Of a stretch of 64,000 nt of DNA, positions 37,175 to 45,870 are shown piece after piece; the stretch's first letter is position 1; every line of letters begins with the position of its first letter. The stretch lies in NCBI GenBank assembly GCA_036251705.1, contig CP133959.1, positions 1,675,195 to 1,739,194 on the forward strand, given 5' to 3'. Both the position numbers and the translations under genes were made by a program. Source of the DNA: Orbaceae bacterium lpD01. Lineage in GTDB: Bacteria; Pseudomonadota; Gammaproteobacteria; Enterobacterales; Orbaceae. The notes under the pieces were generated by a model. It had not been told where the DNA came from, made no database searches, and saw only the letters and a list, made by a program, of their open reading frames with translations.

Positions 37175-37798
37175 TCAGTAGAAAAAAGCTTCTTTTAACA
37201 GACTAAAAGCAATATAGAACATCAGACAGCCTACAGCAAAATCAAGGATCACCCACATTCTCTTCTGTTTGAATAGTGGCGTTAATAATCTGGCACCATA
37301 GCCAATTCCATAAAACCAGATTGCCGAAACACTTACAGCACCAATTAAAAATAGTAATTTCTCTTCATAGCTTAAAATCGCCGTCACGCCGCCCACAATG
37401 ACCACCGTATCAAGATAAACATGCGGATTAAGTAGTGTTACCGCAAGCGTACTCAATACGACCCACCTTAACTGAGTTTTCGGTCTATTTTCAGTATCTA
37501 TCTGCATATAGCTATCGGCACGATATGCGCTGCGCCAAGAACGAATCCCATAATAGATTAAGAATAACCCGCCTAACAGGGCTAAAATCTGGGTAGCGAG
37601 TTTACTTTGATTAATCATCTCACCTACCCCCAACACGCCAACCGTCATCAGCAAAAAATCAAAAACAAAACAGATAGTACAGACCCAAAAAATATGATTG
37701 CGTAATAGTCCCTGTTTTAAAACAAATAAATTCTGAGCACCAATAGCAATAATTAAACTGCTGCATACTATTGCGCCACGTAAGATCTCATTTATCAC
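37175..37798 (-). CDS. argO: LysE/ArgO family amino-acid exporter
   Basis: A 207-residue inner-membrane exporter, probably initiated by the GTG at 37798 six bases after AGGAAG; an earlier GTG at 37828 is less well placed. Six hydrophobic segments and the LysE signature are seen: SLIIAIGAQNLFVLKQGLLRNH near the N-terminus, VTLLNPHVYLDTVVIVGG in the middle. Members export arginine or lysine. Length fits ArgO (about 211 aa). The usual ArgP regulator is not nearby. Confidence 0.87.
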   Translation of the reverse strand: MINEILRGAIVCSSLIIAIGAQNLFVLKQGLLRNHIFWVCTICFVFDFLLMTVGVLGVGEMINQSKLATQILALLGGLFLIYYGIRSWRSAYRADSYMQIDTENRPKTQLRWVVLSTLAVTLLNPHVYLDTVVIVGGVTAILSYEEKLLFLIGAVSVSAIWFYGIGYGARLLTPLFKQKRMWVILDFAVGCLMFYIAFSLLKEAFFY

Positions 37799-38059
37799 AC
37801 TACGCTTCCTATATTTTATTGATATCACGAATCAAACACAGTAAGAAGCTATTATAATATTAAGACGAACCTCTTCACTACTATTATTCTTTGACAGCCA
37901 ATACTATTGGCCATACCGATATTTGACGTTTAAGCAAATGAACACGACTTTTTCGTGTATAACCCTCAAAAATCCCCTCAGCAGAATATTGCGTATTATT
38001 GCTAAAAATCAGCAAATTAACTCAATATTAGCGTCGCCCTATCATGCGTATTGATTGAT

Positions 38060-38107
38060 TTCCGCAATAAAATCAAACACCTATAATACATTGATTTTAT
38101 TGCGGAA
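38060..38107. promoter_or_regulatory. Perfect 17-bp inverted repeat enclosing a TATAAT box, upstream of nifJ
   Basis: The arms TTCCGCAATAAAATCAA (38060-38076) and TTGATTTTATTGCGGAA (38091-38107) are exact reverse complements. The 14-base spacer holds TATAAT at 38082-38087. A second TATAAT lies at 38112-38117 with TTGATT 15 bases before it inside the right arm. The nifJ start is 92 bases away. A dimeric regulator operator or a stem in a leader RNA are the main options. It does not match an FNR box. Confidence 0.7.
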
Positions 38108-38199
38108 TTTTTATAATCAGAAACTATAAAACCTCACCCGGATTCTGTTACAATATCAGCAGTTTTTACAGCAAAATTATCTGTCTTAAAGGGTTTAAC

Positions 38200-41100
38200 A
38201 TGATCACATCTGATGCTAATAGTGCCGTCTCTTCTGTCGCCTATCGAACCAATGAAATAATTGCTATCTATCCCATCACGCCAAGCTCTACGATGGCAGA
38301 GCAAGCCAGTAGTTGGGCTGAATTTAATAAAAAAAATATCTTTGGTGATGTGCCTAGAATCATTGAAATGCAATCAGAGGCAGGCGCCATTGCGACGGTA
38401 CATGGCGCACTACAAACCGGTGCGCTCGCAACAACCTTCACCTCCTCGCAGGGATTGTTGTTAATGATTCCAACCTTATATAAACTGGCTGGGCAATTGA
38501 CGCCGTTTGTGTTGCATGTTGCCGCCAGAACGGTTGCTACCCACGCCTTATCAATTTTTGGTGATCACTCTGATGTGATGGCCGTGCGCCAAACCGGATG
38601 CGCTATGCTGTGCGCAAGCTCGGTACAAGAGGCGCAAGATTTTGCCTTAATTGCTCAGATAGCGTCGCTCAATAGCCGTTTACCCTTTATTCATTTTTTT
38701 GACGGTTTTAGAACCTCACATGAAATAAATAAAATTCAATCACTCAGTGATGAATCAATCAATAAACTGCTGCCCTATCAAGCGATGGCCGAACAAAGAA
38801 AACGTGCCTTAACGCCAGATCATCCGGCGATTCGCGGCACGTCGGCTAATCCAGATACCTATTTTCAATGCCGTGAAGCGGTTAATCCCTATTACAATAA
38901 CGCTTATCAGCATGTTGCAGAGGCTATGGCTGCTTTTGCCGCTGAAACCGGTCGTCACTATCAACCTTACGAATATTATGGCGCAGCCGATGCCGAGAGG
39001 ATCATCATTTTAATGGGTTCGGCGGTCGGTACGTGTAAAGAGGTGATTGATGCACTACACGGACAAGATCAAAAAGTCGGTATCTTAGTGGTCAGACTAT
39101 TCCGACCCTTTTCAGCGCAAGCTTTACTGGCGGCGATTCCACAAACAGTCAAAAAAATCGCGGTACTCGATCGTACCAAAGAACCCGGTTCACAAGCAGA
39201 ACCGTTATTCCTTGATATCATGAGTGCTTTCGCTGAAGCGGCGAGTTATGGTGAACGTGATAGCATGCCCCTGATTATTGGTGGCCGCTATGGCTTATCA
39301 TCAAAAGAGTTTGACCCGCGCTGCGTACTGGCTATCTTCAATGAGTTACAAAAAACCCGACCGAAGCCGCGTTTTACTGTCGGTATCTATGACGATGTCA
39401 CCGGCTTATCGCTCCCTTTACCCGAGGAGTCTATTCCGCAAAAATCGGCGTTAGAGGCACTGTTTTATGGATTAGGCAGTGATGGCACCGTTTCCGCCAC
39501 CAAGAATAATATTAAAATTATCGGTAACAGTTCACCATTTTATGCCCAAGGCTATTTTGTCTATGATTCGAAAAAAGCGGGCGGCTTAACCGTTTCTCAT
39601 CTTCGGGTCAGCCTTGAACCAATACAGTCAGCCTATCTAATTAGTCAAGCGCATTTTATTGGCTGTCATCAAGATCAATTTATTGATAAGTACCAAATGG
39701 TGGAAAATTTGCGTCAAGGCGGTACTTTCCTACTCAATACCCCTTACAGTAAAGCAGAGATCTGGCACCGTTTACCGAAAGAGGTGCAGGCCACCTTGAT
39801 CAAAAAAGAGGCACGCTTTTTTATTATCAATGCAGCTAAAATTGCCCGTGAATGTGAGCTAGGTGCACGTATCAATACGGTAATGCAATCCGCTTTCTTC
39901 TACTTAGCTGAAATCTTCAAAAAAGATTTTACCCTCGAGCAGCTAAAAGACGTGATTGCCAAAAGCTATAATAGTAAAGGCCAAGATATTGTCGAAAAGA
40001 ATTGGAAAGCACTCAGTATGGCGGTCGACTCTTTAATCGAGATCCCACTACAATGTGTTGATAGCAGTAGCACGAACCGTCCGCCGATTGTGCCTTATGA
40101 TGCCCCAGATTTCGTCAAAGCGGTGACAGGTATCATGTTGGCTGGTTTAGGTGATACGCTGCCAGTGTCAGTATTTCCACCTGATGGTACGTGGCCGGTT
40201 GGTACAACGCAATGGGAAAAACGGAATATTGCTGAAGAGATCCCTATCTGGCAAAGTGATTTATGTACACAGTGTAATCACTGCGTAGTCGCCTGTCCCC
40301 ATGCCGCCATTCGCGCCAAAGTGGTACAGCCCGACGAGATGGCCAATGCACCAGCGACTTTGCAATCGTTAGAAGTGAAAGCCCGCGATATGAAAGGACA
40401 GCGTTATGTATTACAAGTTGCCCCGGAAGATTGTACCGGTTGTAATCTTTGCGTTGAAGTATGCCCGGCACGCGATCGTAACGATTTCAGTATTAAAGCC
40501 ATAAATATGCAATCTCGCATTGATAATCTGGCGGTCGAAAAAGAGAATTTTGACTATTTCCTCGCACTGCCAGATCGAGACATCAATACGATAGAACGTA
40601 TTGATATTCGTACCTCGCAACTCTTAACACCGTTATTCGAATACTCTGGTGCTTGTTCCGGCTGTGGTGAAACGCCTTACATCAAATTACTGACACAGTT
40701 ATATGGTGATCGTATGGCGATAGCCAATGCAACCGGTTGTTCATCGATTTATGGCGGCAATTTGCCTTCAACTCCTTATACGACCAATAGAGAGGGACGC
40801 GGACCTGCCTGGGCTAACTCCCTGTTCGAAGATAATGCCGAGTTCGCACTGGGTTTTCGTTTAACTTATACCCATCATCAAAAGAGAGCATTACGCTTAC
40901 TCGATGAACTGGCACCGGAATTACCGGCAGATATCGTTTTTGCGCTGAAGTCAAATGATACCACTATTGCCGATAAGCGTAATTTACTCGTTCAATTACG
41001 CGGTCAGCTCACACAACTCTCTTCGCCTGCAGCAGCGGAGTTATCCCAAGATGCCGACTATCTGATCGAAAAATCCGTGTGGTCGATTGGCGGTGATGGC

Positions 41101-41751
41101 TGGGCTTATGATATCGGTTTTGGCGGTTTAGATCATGTGTTAAGTCTGACTGAAAATATCAATATCATGGTGCTCGATACACAAGGTTACTCCAATACCG
41201 GCGGTCAACAATCAAAAGCGACCCCGATGGGAGCAGTGGCCAAATTTGCTGAGCTGGGTAAAGCAAAAATGCGCAAAGATTTAGGGGTGAGTATGATGAT
41301 GTATGGTCATGTCTATGTTGCCCAAATTGCTTTAGGAGCACAGCTCAATCAAACGATAAAAGCGATTCAGGAAGCTGAAGCCTATGACGGCCCGTCCTTA
41401 ATTATTGCCTACTCTCCTTGCGAAGAGCATGGCTATGATTTAGCCTACTCACACGAACAGATGAAAAATCTGGTGAAATCAGGTTTCTGGGCACTCTACC
41501 GTTATGATCCTCGTCGTCTGATGGAAGGTAAACCAGGGCTAGTATTAGACTCCAGACCACCAGCTATTGAAGTGTTGAATGAAACGATCTTAAAAGAGCA
41601 ACGTTTCCGTCGTTTATCCACGCTTGAACCTGAGATTGCCCAAGCACTACATCAAAATGCCGCGCTAGCGATTTCAGCAAAATATAAACTGCTGGAAATG
41701 TTATCTAAGCATGTCGAGATTGAGATCCCACCAGAAATCGATCCGGCTTAA
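38200..41751 (+). CDS. nifJ: Pyruvate:flavodoxin/ferredoxin oxidoreductase
   Basis: An 1183-residue single-chain enzyme, the full length for NifJ/YdbK. The N-terminal pyrimidine domain has IYPITPSSTMAE. Two 4Fe-4S ferredoxin motifs, CTQCNHCVVACP (about 689) and CTGCNLCVEVCP (about 745), are followed by the CSGCGETPY cluster segment (about 818) and the thiamine-diphosphate motif GDGWAYDIGFGGLDHVL. It converts pyruvate and CoA to acetyl-CoA and CO2 and reduces flavodoxin or ferredoxin, a core anaerobic reaction. The ATG follows AAAGGG. Single gene with a strong terminator; see the inverted repeat upstream. Confidence 0.95.
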   Translation: MITSDANSAVSSVAYRTNEIIAIYPITPSSTMAEQASSWAEFNKKNIFGDVPRIIEMQSEAGAIATVHGALQTGALATTFTSSQGLLLMIPTLYKLAGQLTPFVLHVAARTVATHALSIFGDHSDVMAVRQTGCAMLCASSVQEAQDFALIAQIASLNSRLPFIHFFDGFRTSHEINKIQSLSDESINKLLPYQAMAEQRKRALTPDHPAIRGTSANPDTYFQCREAVNPYYNNAYQHVAEAMAAFAAETGRHYQPYEYYGAADAERIIILMGSAVGTCKEVIDALHGQDQKVGILVVRLFRPFSAQALLAAIPQTVKKIAVLDRTKEPGSQAEPLFLDIMSAFAEAASYGERDSMPLIIGGRYGLSSKEFDPRCVLAIFNELQKTRPKPRFTVGIYDDVTGLSLPLPEESIPQKSALEALFYGLGSDGTVSATKNNIKIIGNSSPFYAQGYFVYDSKKAGGLTVSHLRVSLEPIQSAYLISQAHFIGCHQDQFIDKYQMVENLRQGGTFLLNTPYSKAEIWHRLPKEVQATLIKKEARFFIINAAKIARECELGARINTVMQSAFFYLAEIFKKDFTLEQLKDVIAKSYNSKGQDIVEKNWKALSMAVDSLIEIPLQCVDSSSTNRPPIVPYDAPDFVKAVTGIMLAGLGDTLPVSVFPPDGTWPVGTTQWEKRNIAEEIPIWQSDLCTQCNHCVVACPHAAIRAKVVQPDEMANAPATLQSLEVKARDMKGQRYVLQVAPEDCTGCNLCVEVCPARDRNDFSIKAINMQSRIDNLAVEKENFDYFLALPDRDINTIERIDIRTSQLLTPLFEYSGACSGCGETPYIKLLTQLYGDRMAIANATGCSSIYGGNLPSTPYTTNREGRGPAWANSLFEDNAEFALGFRLTYTHHQKRALRLLDELAPELPADIVFALKSNDTTIADKRNLLVQLRGQLTQLSSPAAAELSQDADYLIEKSVWSIGGDGWAYDIGFGGLDHVLSLTENINIMVLDTQGYSNTGGQQSKATPMGAVAKFAELGKAKMRKDLGVSMMMYGHVYVAQIALGAQLNQTIKAIQEAEAYDGPSLIIAYSPCEEHGYDLAYSHEQMKNLVKSGFWALYRYDPRRLMEGKPGLVLDSRPPAIEVLNETILKEQRFRRLSTLEPEIAQALHQNAALAISAKYKLLEMLSKHVEIEIPPEIDPA

Positions 41752-41769
41752 TGAATATCAACATCAACA

Positions 41770-41796
41770 AAAAGCGCGCTCATTGCGCGCTTTTTT
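41770..41796 (+). terminator. Intrinsic terminator of nifJ
   Basis: AAAAGCGCGC (41770-41779) pairs with GCGCGCTTTT (41785-41794) around TCATT, ending in T6. It is 18 bases past the stop and lies between convergent nifJ and the MATE gene, so it may serve both. Confidence 0.9.
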
Positions 41797-41836
41797 ATCA
41801 CTTAAAAATCGACTTCGATTATCTTTAATAGCTCAG

Positions 41837-43216
41837 TTAGACCTTAAAACGCTGATGAAAACACTTTAATTGATAATAAAGCAGAAAAGCCGTAATCACC
41901 GCGGACAAAGTATCGGCAATGGGTGCCGCTAGCCAAACACCGTTGAAACCGATAAACATTGGTAACAACCAAAGCGCTGGAATGAGCAGTAATACTTGTC
42001 TGGATAAGCTGAGTAAAATAGCCTGCTTTGGCATACCAATACATTGGAAAAAACTGGTCGCGACAATCTGAAAACCGATAAAAGTAAAACCTAATGTGAC
42101 ATAACGTAACGCAGTGGCCGACAGCGCAACAATATCAGGATCAGAACTGAATAAAGCGACTAAGGTTTTTGAGAAAAAGAAGCTGACTAAAAAGCCAAGA
42201 AACGTCATCACTGTCGCGACTTTAATGGTGTAAAATAGCGTATTTGTGACCCGCTGTAAGTTTTTTGCGCCATAGTTGTAACCAATAATTGGCTGCATGC
42301 CCTGTGTTAAACCAATGACTATCATAGCGACAAATAAAATCAGCCGATTGGCATTTGAATAGGCCGCAATTGCATCATCGCCAGATATCTGACTTATCTG
42401 CGCATAATGGTGTAACTGGAAATTAATCAAGACTACCACAGCTGATGAGGTCAGTACCAAAATAAATGGAGCCAGCCCAATCGACAAAATCGATTTTGCA
42501 ATATCGAATCTCAGCTTAAGATTTTTGCGACGTAAACGAATATCACTCTTTTTATTAATAAAATGCTGCATCACAAAGACAAAGCTAATCACCATAGAGA
42601 TAATAGTCGCAATCGCTGCCCCGCGCATCCCCCAACCTAACACTAATATAAATAGCGGCGCTAAAATAATATTGGCGACAACACTAATTAACATGGTAAT
42701 CATCGCTTTAAAGGGATAGCCACAAGCACGCATCATATTATTGAAATTAAAACAGAGGGTCAAAAATAGTCCACCCGGTAAAAAAATCTGTAAAAAATCA
42801 CGGGCATAGGGATAGGTTACATCGCTCGCCCCAACAAACATCAGAACAGGTTTAAGAAAAACCAGCAATAAAATCGCAACCGATCCGCTGAGCAGCAACG
42901 TCAAAATAAAAGAGGTGCCGGCAATCTCCTCTGCTATCTGATGATTCTTTTGACCTAAGGCAATCGAGATTCGACTCGCCGATCCTACCCCAACCAACAT
43001 ACCGATAGCCGCGGATAAATTCATAATCGGTAATACGGCACCTAAAGCACTTAACGCCGACTTACCGACCCAGTGACCAATAAAAATACCATCAATGATA
43101 TTATATAAGGTATTAACGACTGTCCCAACAATTGCCGGTAAAGCATATCGCCAGAACAGCTTACTCAGCTTTTCGTTCGCTAAGTTATCATAAATTTGGT
43201 TAGATTGATTTGTCAC
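41837..43216 (-). CDS. MATE family multidrug/sodium antiporter
   Basis: A 459-residue protein with twelve hydrophobic segments in two six-helix halves. MATE landmarks are LPAIVGTVVNTLYNIIDGIFIGHWVG at the start, LGAVLPIMNLSAAIGMLVGVGSASRIS, and GLTQGMQPIIGYNYGAKN at the start of the second half, placing it in the DinF/MepA-like branch rather than NorM. It exports cationic drugs or metabolites against a Na+ or H+ gradient. A short perfect palindrome lies 49 bases upstream. Confidence 0.87.
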   Translation of the reverse strand: MTNQSNQIYDNLANEKLSKLFWRYALPAIVGTVVNTLYNIIDGIFIGHWVGKSALSALGAVLPIMNLSAAIGMLVGVGSASRISIALGQKNHQIAEEIAGTSFILTLLLSGSVAILLLVFLKPVLMFVGASDVTYPYARDFLQIFLPGGLFLTLCFNFNNMMRACGYPFKAMITMLISVVANIILAPLFILVLGWGMRGAAIATIISMVISFVFVMQHFINKKSDIRLRRKNLKLRFDIAKSILSIGLAPFILVLTSSAVVVLINFQLHHYAQISQISGDDAIAAYSNANRLILFVAMIVIGLTQGMQPIIGYNYGAKNLQRVTNTLFYTIKVATVMTFLGFLVSFFFSKTLVALFSSDPDIVALSATALRYVTLGFTFIGFQIVATSFFQCIGMPKQAILLSLSRQVLLLIPALWLLPMFIGFNGVWLAAPIADTLSAVITAFLLYYQLKCFHQRFKV

Positions 43217-43264
43217 AACATATTCTCTAAATAAGTAATAAATAAAATAAGCCGATTGATTAAT

Positions 43265-43277
43265 GTGACAATGTCAC
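43265..43277 (-). promoter_or_regulatory. Palindrome upstream of the MATE gene
   Basis: GTGACAATGTCAC is a perfect 6-1-6 dyad 49 bases before the MATE start. It resembles a CRP site but has a spacer one base too short (TGTGA-N5-TCACT). A TetR- or MarR-type repressor site is possible. Confidence 0.35.
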
Positions 43278-43368
43278 TTTGTTTTTAGCTATTTTTGTTA
43301 TTTTACGCTTTTATTAAAAATAACCTAGAAAAAATAAGCTCATGCTGGCACGATTTGTACAATTTTGT

Positions 43369-43419
43369 CTAAAAACAGTCCAAAAATAACTTATAAACTA
43401 ACGCGCATACTGTTTTTAG
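43369..43419. promoter_or_regulatory. Separated 11-bp inverted repeat between the MATE and LacI-fusion genes
   Basis: CTAAAAACAGT (43369-43379) and ACTGTTTTTAG (43409-43419) are exact reverse complements 29 bases apart, about 165 bases before the fusion gene. Centre-to-centre spacing is 40 bp, close to four helical turns, as for paired regulator sites. Confidence 0.45.
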
Positions 43420-43583
43420 TGAGGTCAATTTTCGGTTATCAGCAAACGGCCGGTTTAAGACTCCTTCACGACTGATAAGGTCATATTTGTCTTTATAATT
43501 ACACGCAATTTAGCACAAAACTAGTTATAATCTGGACATAAAGTTGTTATAGTATTTTTATTCTGAGCTGATAATTAACGTTT

Positions 43584-45770
43584 ATGACTACAATTAAAGA
43601 TATTGCGAAAATGGCGGGGGTTTCTCATGGTACGGTCTCTAACGTGCTCAATGGACGAGGTAATGTCAGCACAAAGAAAATGAAGTTAGTTGAACAAGCC
43701 GCTCAAAAACTGGGCTATCAACTCAATGCCCAAGCAAAAGTTTTACGTGAAGGTCAACCAAATACTGTCTCCATTATACTACCCAATATTATTTCTGAAC
43801 ACTATGCTCATCTTTATGCCGGCTTAAACCAATATTATACGCGTCACGATTACGATATCGCACTTTATTTAACCGCCGATCAGCTGGCGCTTGAGCAGCA
43901 GTTTATTCAGCGCATTGCCGCAAAACGAGATCATGCCGTCATTGTCGTCTCCTCACTTAACGATGCAGAGAGCTATTATCAAGCCTTAAAAATTGATCCG
44001 TCACGGATTGTCTTTGTCTATCGTAAACCTAAAAACGCTATTGCGTTTATCAGCTTAGATTTTGAATTAGCCGGTAAAGAGATCGCAGAGCAGATTATGT
44101 CAAAGCAGTATCGCCGTTTAGGGCTATTCTCAAATTATGATAAACATACTCACTCTAGTTCACTCAAACAGGGATTATTAACGCAATTTGCCGCCAAAAA
44201 CTATCTGGTTGAGCTAAAGCATATCGAATCGGCCTCATTGAATAATACCTATAGTTTAGCCTTTGACTTTTTTTCACAACATCAAGCGCCTGTCGAAGCC
44301 ATTATTACCAGCGATATTGAACGGGCACATTATGTGCTTAATGCCAGTTATCTGGGCAGTTTAGACGCGCCACCGACTATCTATAGTTTAGCCAATAATA
44401 GCGCTATCTATCCGGCACAGATACAGCAATATCAGATGAATTATGGCAGCTTAAGTGATCAAATCATCGATCTACTTGAACATAAAGTGAGTCCTCGTCA
44501 AATCAAAAATAGTGGCTTTTTATTTCAATCTATGTCGCCAGCAAGTGTCACTGAGCAACCTGCGACCAAAATCACCTTATTAACGTTGCCCAGCCCTTCT
44601 ACCCAAGCGCTTCTCAAGCTTTTACCACATTTTAAAAAAATCAGCCATATCGATGTCGAGATAGTCATTAAGCCATTTAACGAAATTCCCCCGATCCTCG
44701 AACAGCTTAAACAGCACCAACATATCGATATGATTCGTATTGATATCGCCGGTTTACCTTGGTTTGCTCAGCGCTGCTTAAAACCATTGAACGCATTAGA
44801 TTTTGATCTGAAGCCGTATTTATCCCATTATCCGGCTGAAATCGTTGAGCGCTTTAGCTATGTTCAGGATGTCGCCTATGCGATTCCCTTTGACCCAAGT
44901 ATCCAGATGCTATTTTATCGTCAAGATCTGTTTAATAATCCTTGGCTAAAAAGGGTCTACTTTGAAACCTATAAGCAACATCTTGAAGTCCCGACCTCCT
45001 TTGAAGCATATCAACAAGTCTGTGGTTTTTTTAATCGTAAAATCAATCCTGATTCACCAGTCGATTTTGGCGGCTGCATCACTTTAGGCAATACTGAGCT
45101 GCTGGCTTCAGAGTTTTTAGTGCGTTATTACGCACAAGGTGGACAACTCACTCATGGCGATAAGGTTGAATTAAATCCAGCTATCGCTTTACAGACGCTC
45201 GCCTTACTGAAAGAGTACCTCTCGGTGGCCGATAAAATAAGCGCATCATGGTGGGATGAATCCATCATTCGTTTTGAGCAAGGACAATTAGCCATGCTGA
45301 TTGTCTATATGAATTTATTTTACTACATCACCAATAAAAATATTGCGCCACTCTTGGGCTATACAACAGTACCAGATTTACATCCATTAATTGGCGGCGG
45401 CTCTATCGGCATATCAAAATATAGTGATAAAAACCAAGCCGTCGCAACCTTTTTTAACTGGCTATTTTCTGATGAAATCAGTGAGCAAATCGCGTTATTA
45501 GGTGGCGCAAATATCAGAGACAATATTTTCCAAAATAAAAAAATCATGACCAGCTATCCCTGGTTTGAGCTCAGTGAAAAAGAGTATGCTATCGGTAGGC
45601 GAGAGAATACGCTGCCACGCAGTGGTTTATCCATCAATTTACGTCTAATTGAAAATATTATTGGTCAGCATATTCAAGACTGGATCATTCAGGATACGGA
45701 TTCAAGGCAAACGATTGATAACATCAATCAAGCATTACAACAAAAAGCGGCAGACATTCTGTCATCATAA
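43584..45770 (+). CDS. LacI-family regulator fused to a solute-binding-protein domain
   Basis: A 728-residue protein with no signal peptide. Residues 3-55 are a LacI helix-turn-helix and hinge (TIKDIAKMAGVSHGTVSNVLNG...). About 60-335 form a LacI-type periplasmic-binding-like core (NTVSIILPNIISEHYAHLYAG). About 340-720 form a second binding fold that reads like an extracellular solute-binding protein of ABC sugar systems (VQDVAYAIPFDPSIQMLFYRQDLF, GQLAMLIVYMNL, GGGSIGISKYSDKNQAVATFFNWL). It should be a cytoplasmic transcription factor with two ligand-binding modules. It is convergent with the permease/PhnP-like operon, whose promoter carries a LacI-type operator. The ligand is unknown. Confidence 0.85.
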   Translation: MTTIKDIAKMAGVSHGTVSNVLNGRGNVSTKKMKLVEQAAQKLGYQLNAQAKVLREGQPNTVSIILPNIISEHYAHLYAGLNQYYTRHDYDIALYLTADQLALEQQFIQRIAAKRDHAVIVVSSLNDAESYYQALKIDPSRIVFVYRKPKNAIAFISLDFELAGKEIAEQIMSKQYRRLGLFSNYDKHTHSSSLKQGLLTQFAAKNYLVELKHIESASLNNTYSLAFDFFSQHQAPVEAIITSDIERAHYVLNASYLGSLDAPPTIYSLANNSAIYPAQIQQYQMNYGSLSDQIIDLLEHKVSPRQIKNSGFLFQSMSPASVTEQPATKITLLTLPSPSTQALLKLLPHFKKISHIDVEIVIKPFNEIPPILEQLKQHQHIDMIRIDIAGLPWFAQRCLKPLNALDFDLKPYLSHYPAEIVERFSYVQDVAYAIPFDPSIQMLFYRQDLFNNPWLKRVYFETYKQHLEVPTSFEAYQQVCGFFNRKINPDSPVDFGGCITLGNTELLASEFLVRYYAQGGQLTHGDKVELNPAIALQTLALLKEYLSVADKISASWWDESIIRFEQGQLAMLIVYMNLFYYITNKNIAPLLGYTTVPDLHPLIGGGSIGISKYSDKNQAVATFFNWLFSDEISEQIALLGGANIRDNIFQNKKIMTSYPWFELSEKEYAIGRRENTLPRSGLSINLRLIENIIGQHIQDWIIQDTDSRQTIDNINQALQQKAADILSS

Positions 45771-45820
45771 TCGGTAAAATGATCAGGATCGCTGATCATC
45801 TTAATCAGATAACACCAGAA

Positions 45821-45848
45821 AAAAATAGGCCCGCATATGCAGGCCTAT
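45821..45848 (-). terminator. Terminator of the permease/PhnP-like operon
   Basis: ATAGGCC (45825-45831) pairs with GGCCTAT (45842-45848), and the internal GCATATGC extends the stem past one mismatch. Read on the minus strand, it ends in a U7 tract. It separates the convergent LacI-fusion and permease genes. Confidence 0.8.
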
Positions 45849-45870
45849 ATTGTTTGAATACAGAGATAGA

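Noticed and set aside
38060-38107. FNR box upstream of nifJ
   Set aside because: TTGAT occurs in the right arm but the matching ATCAA at a 4-base spacing is missing, so the FNR consensus is not met.
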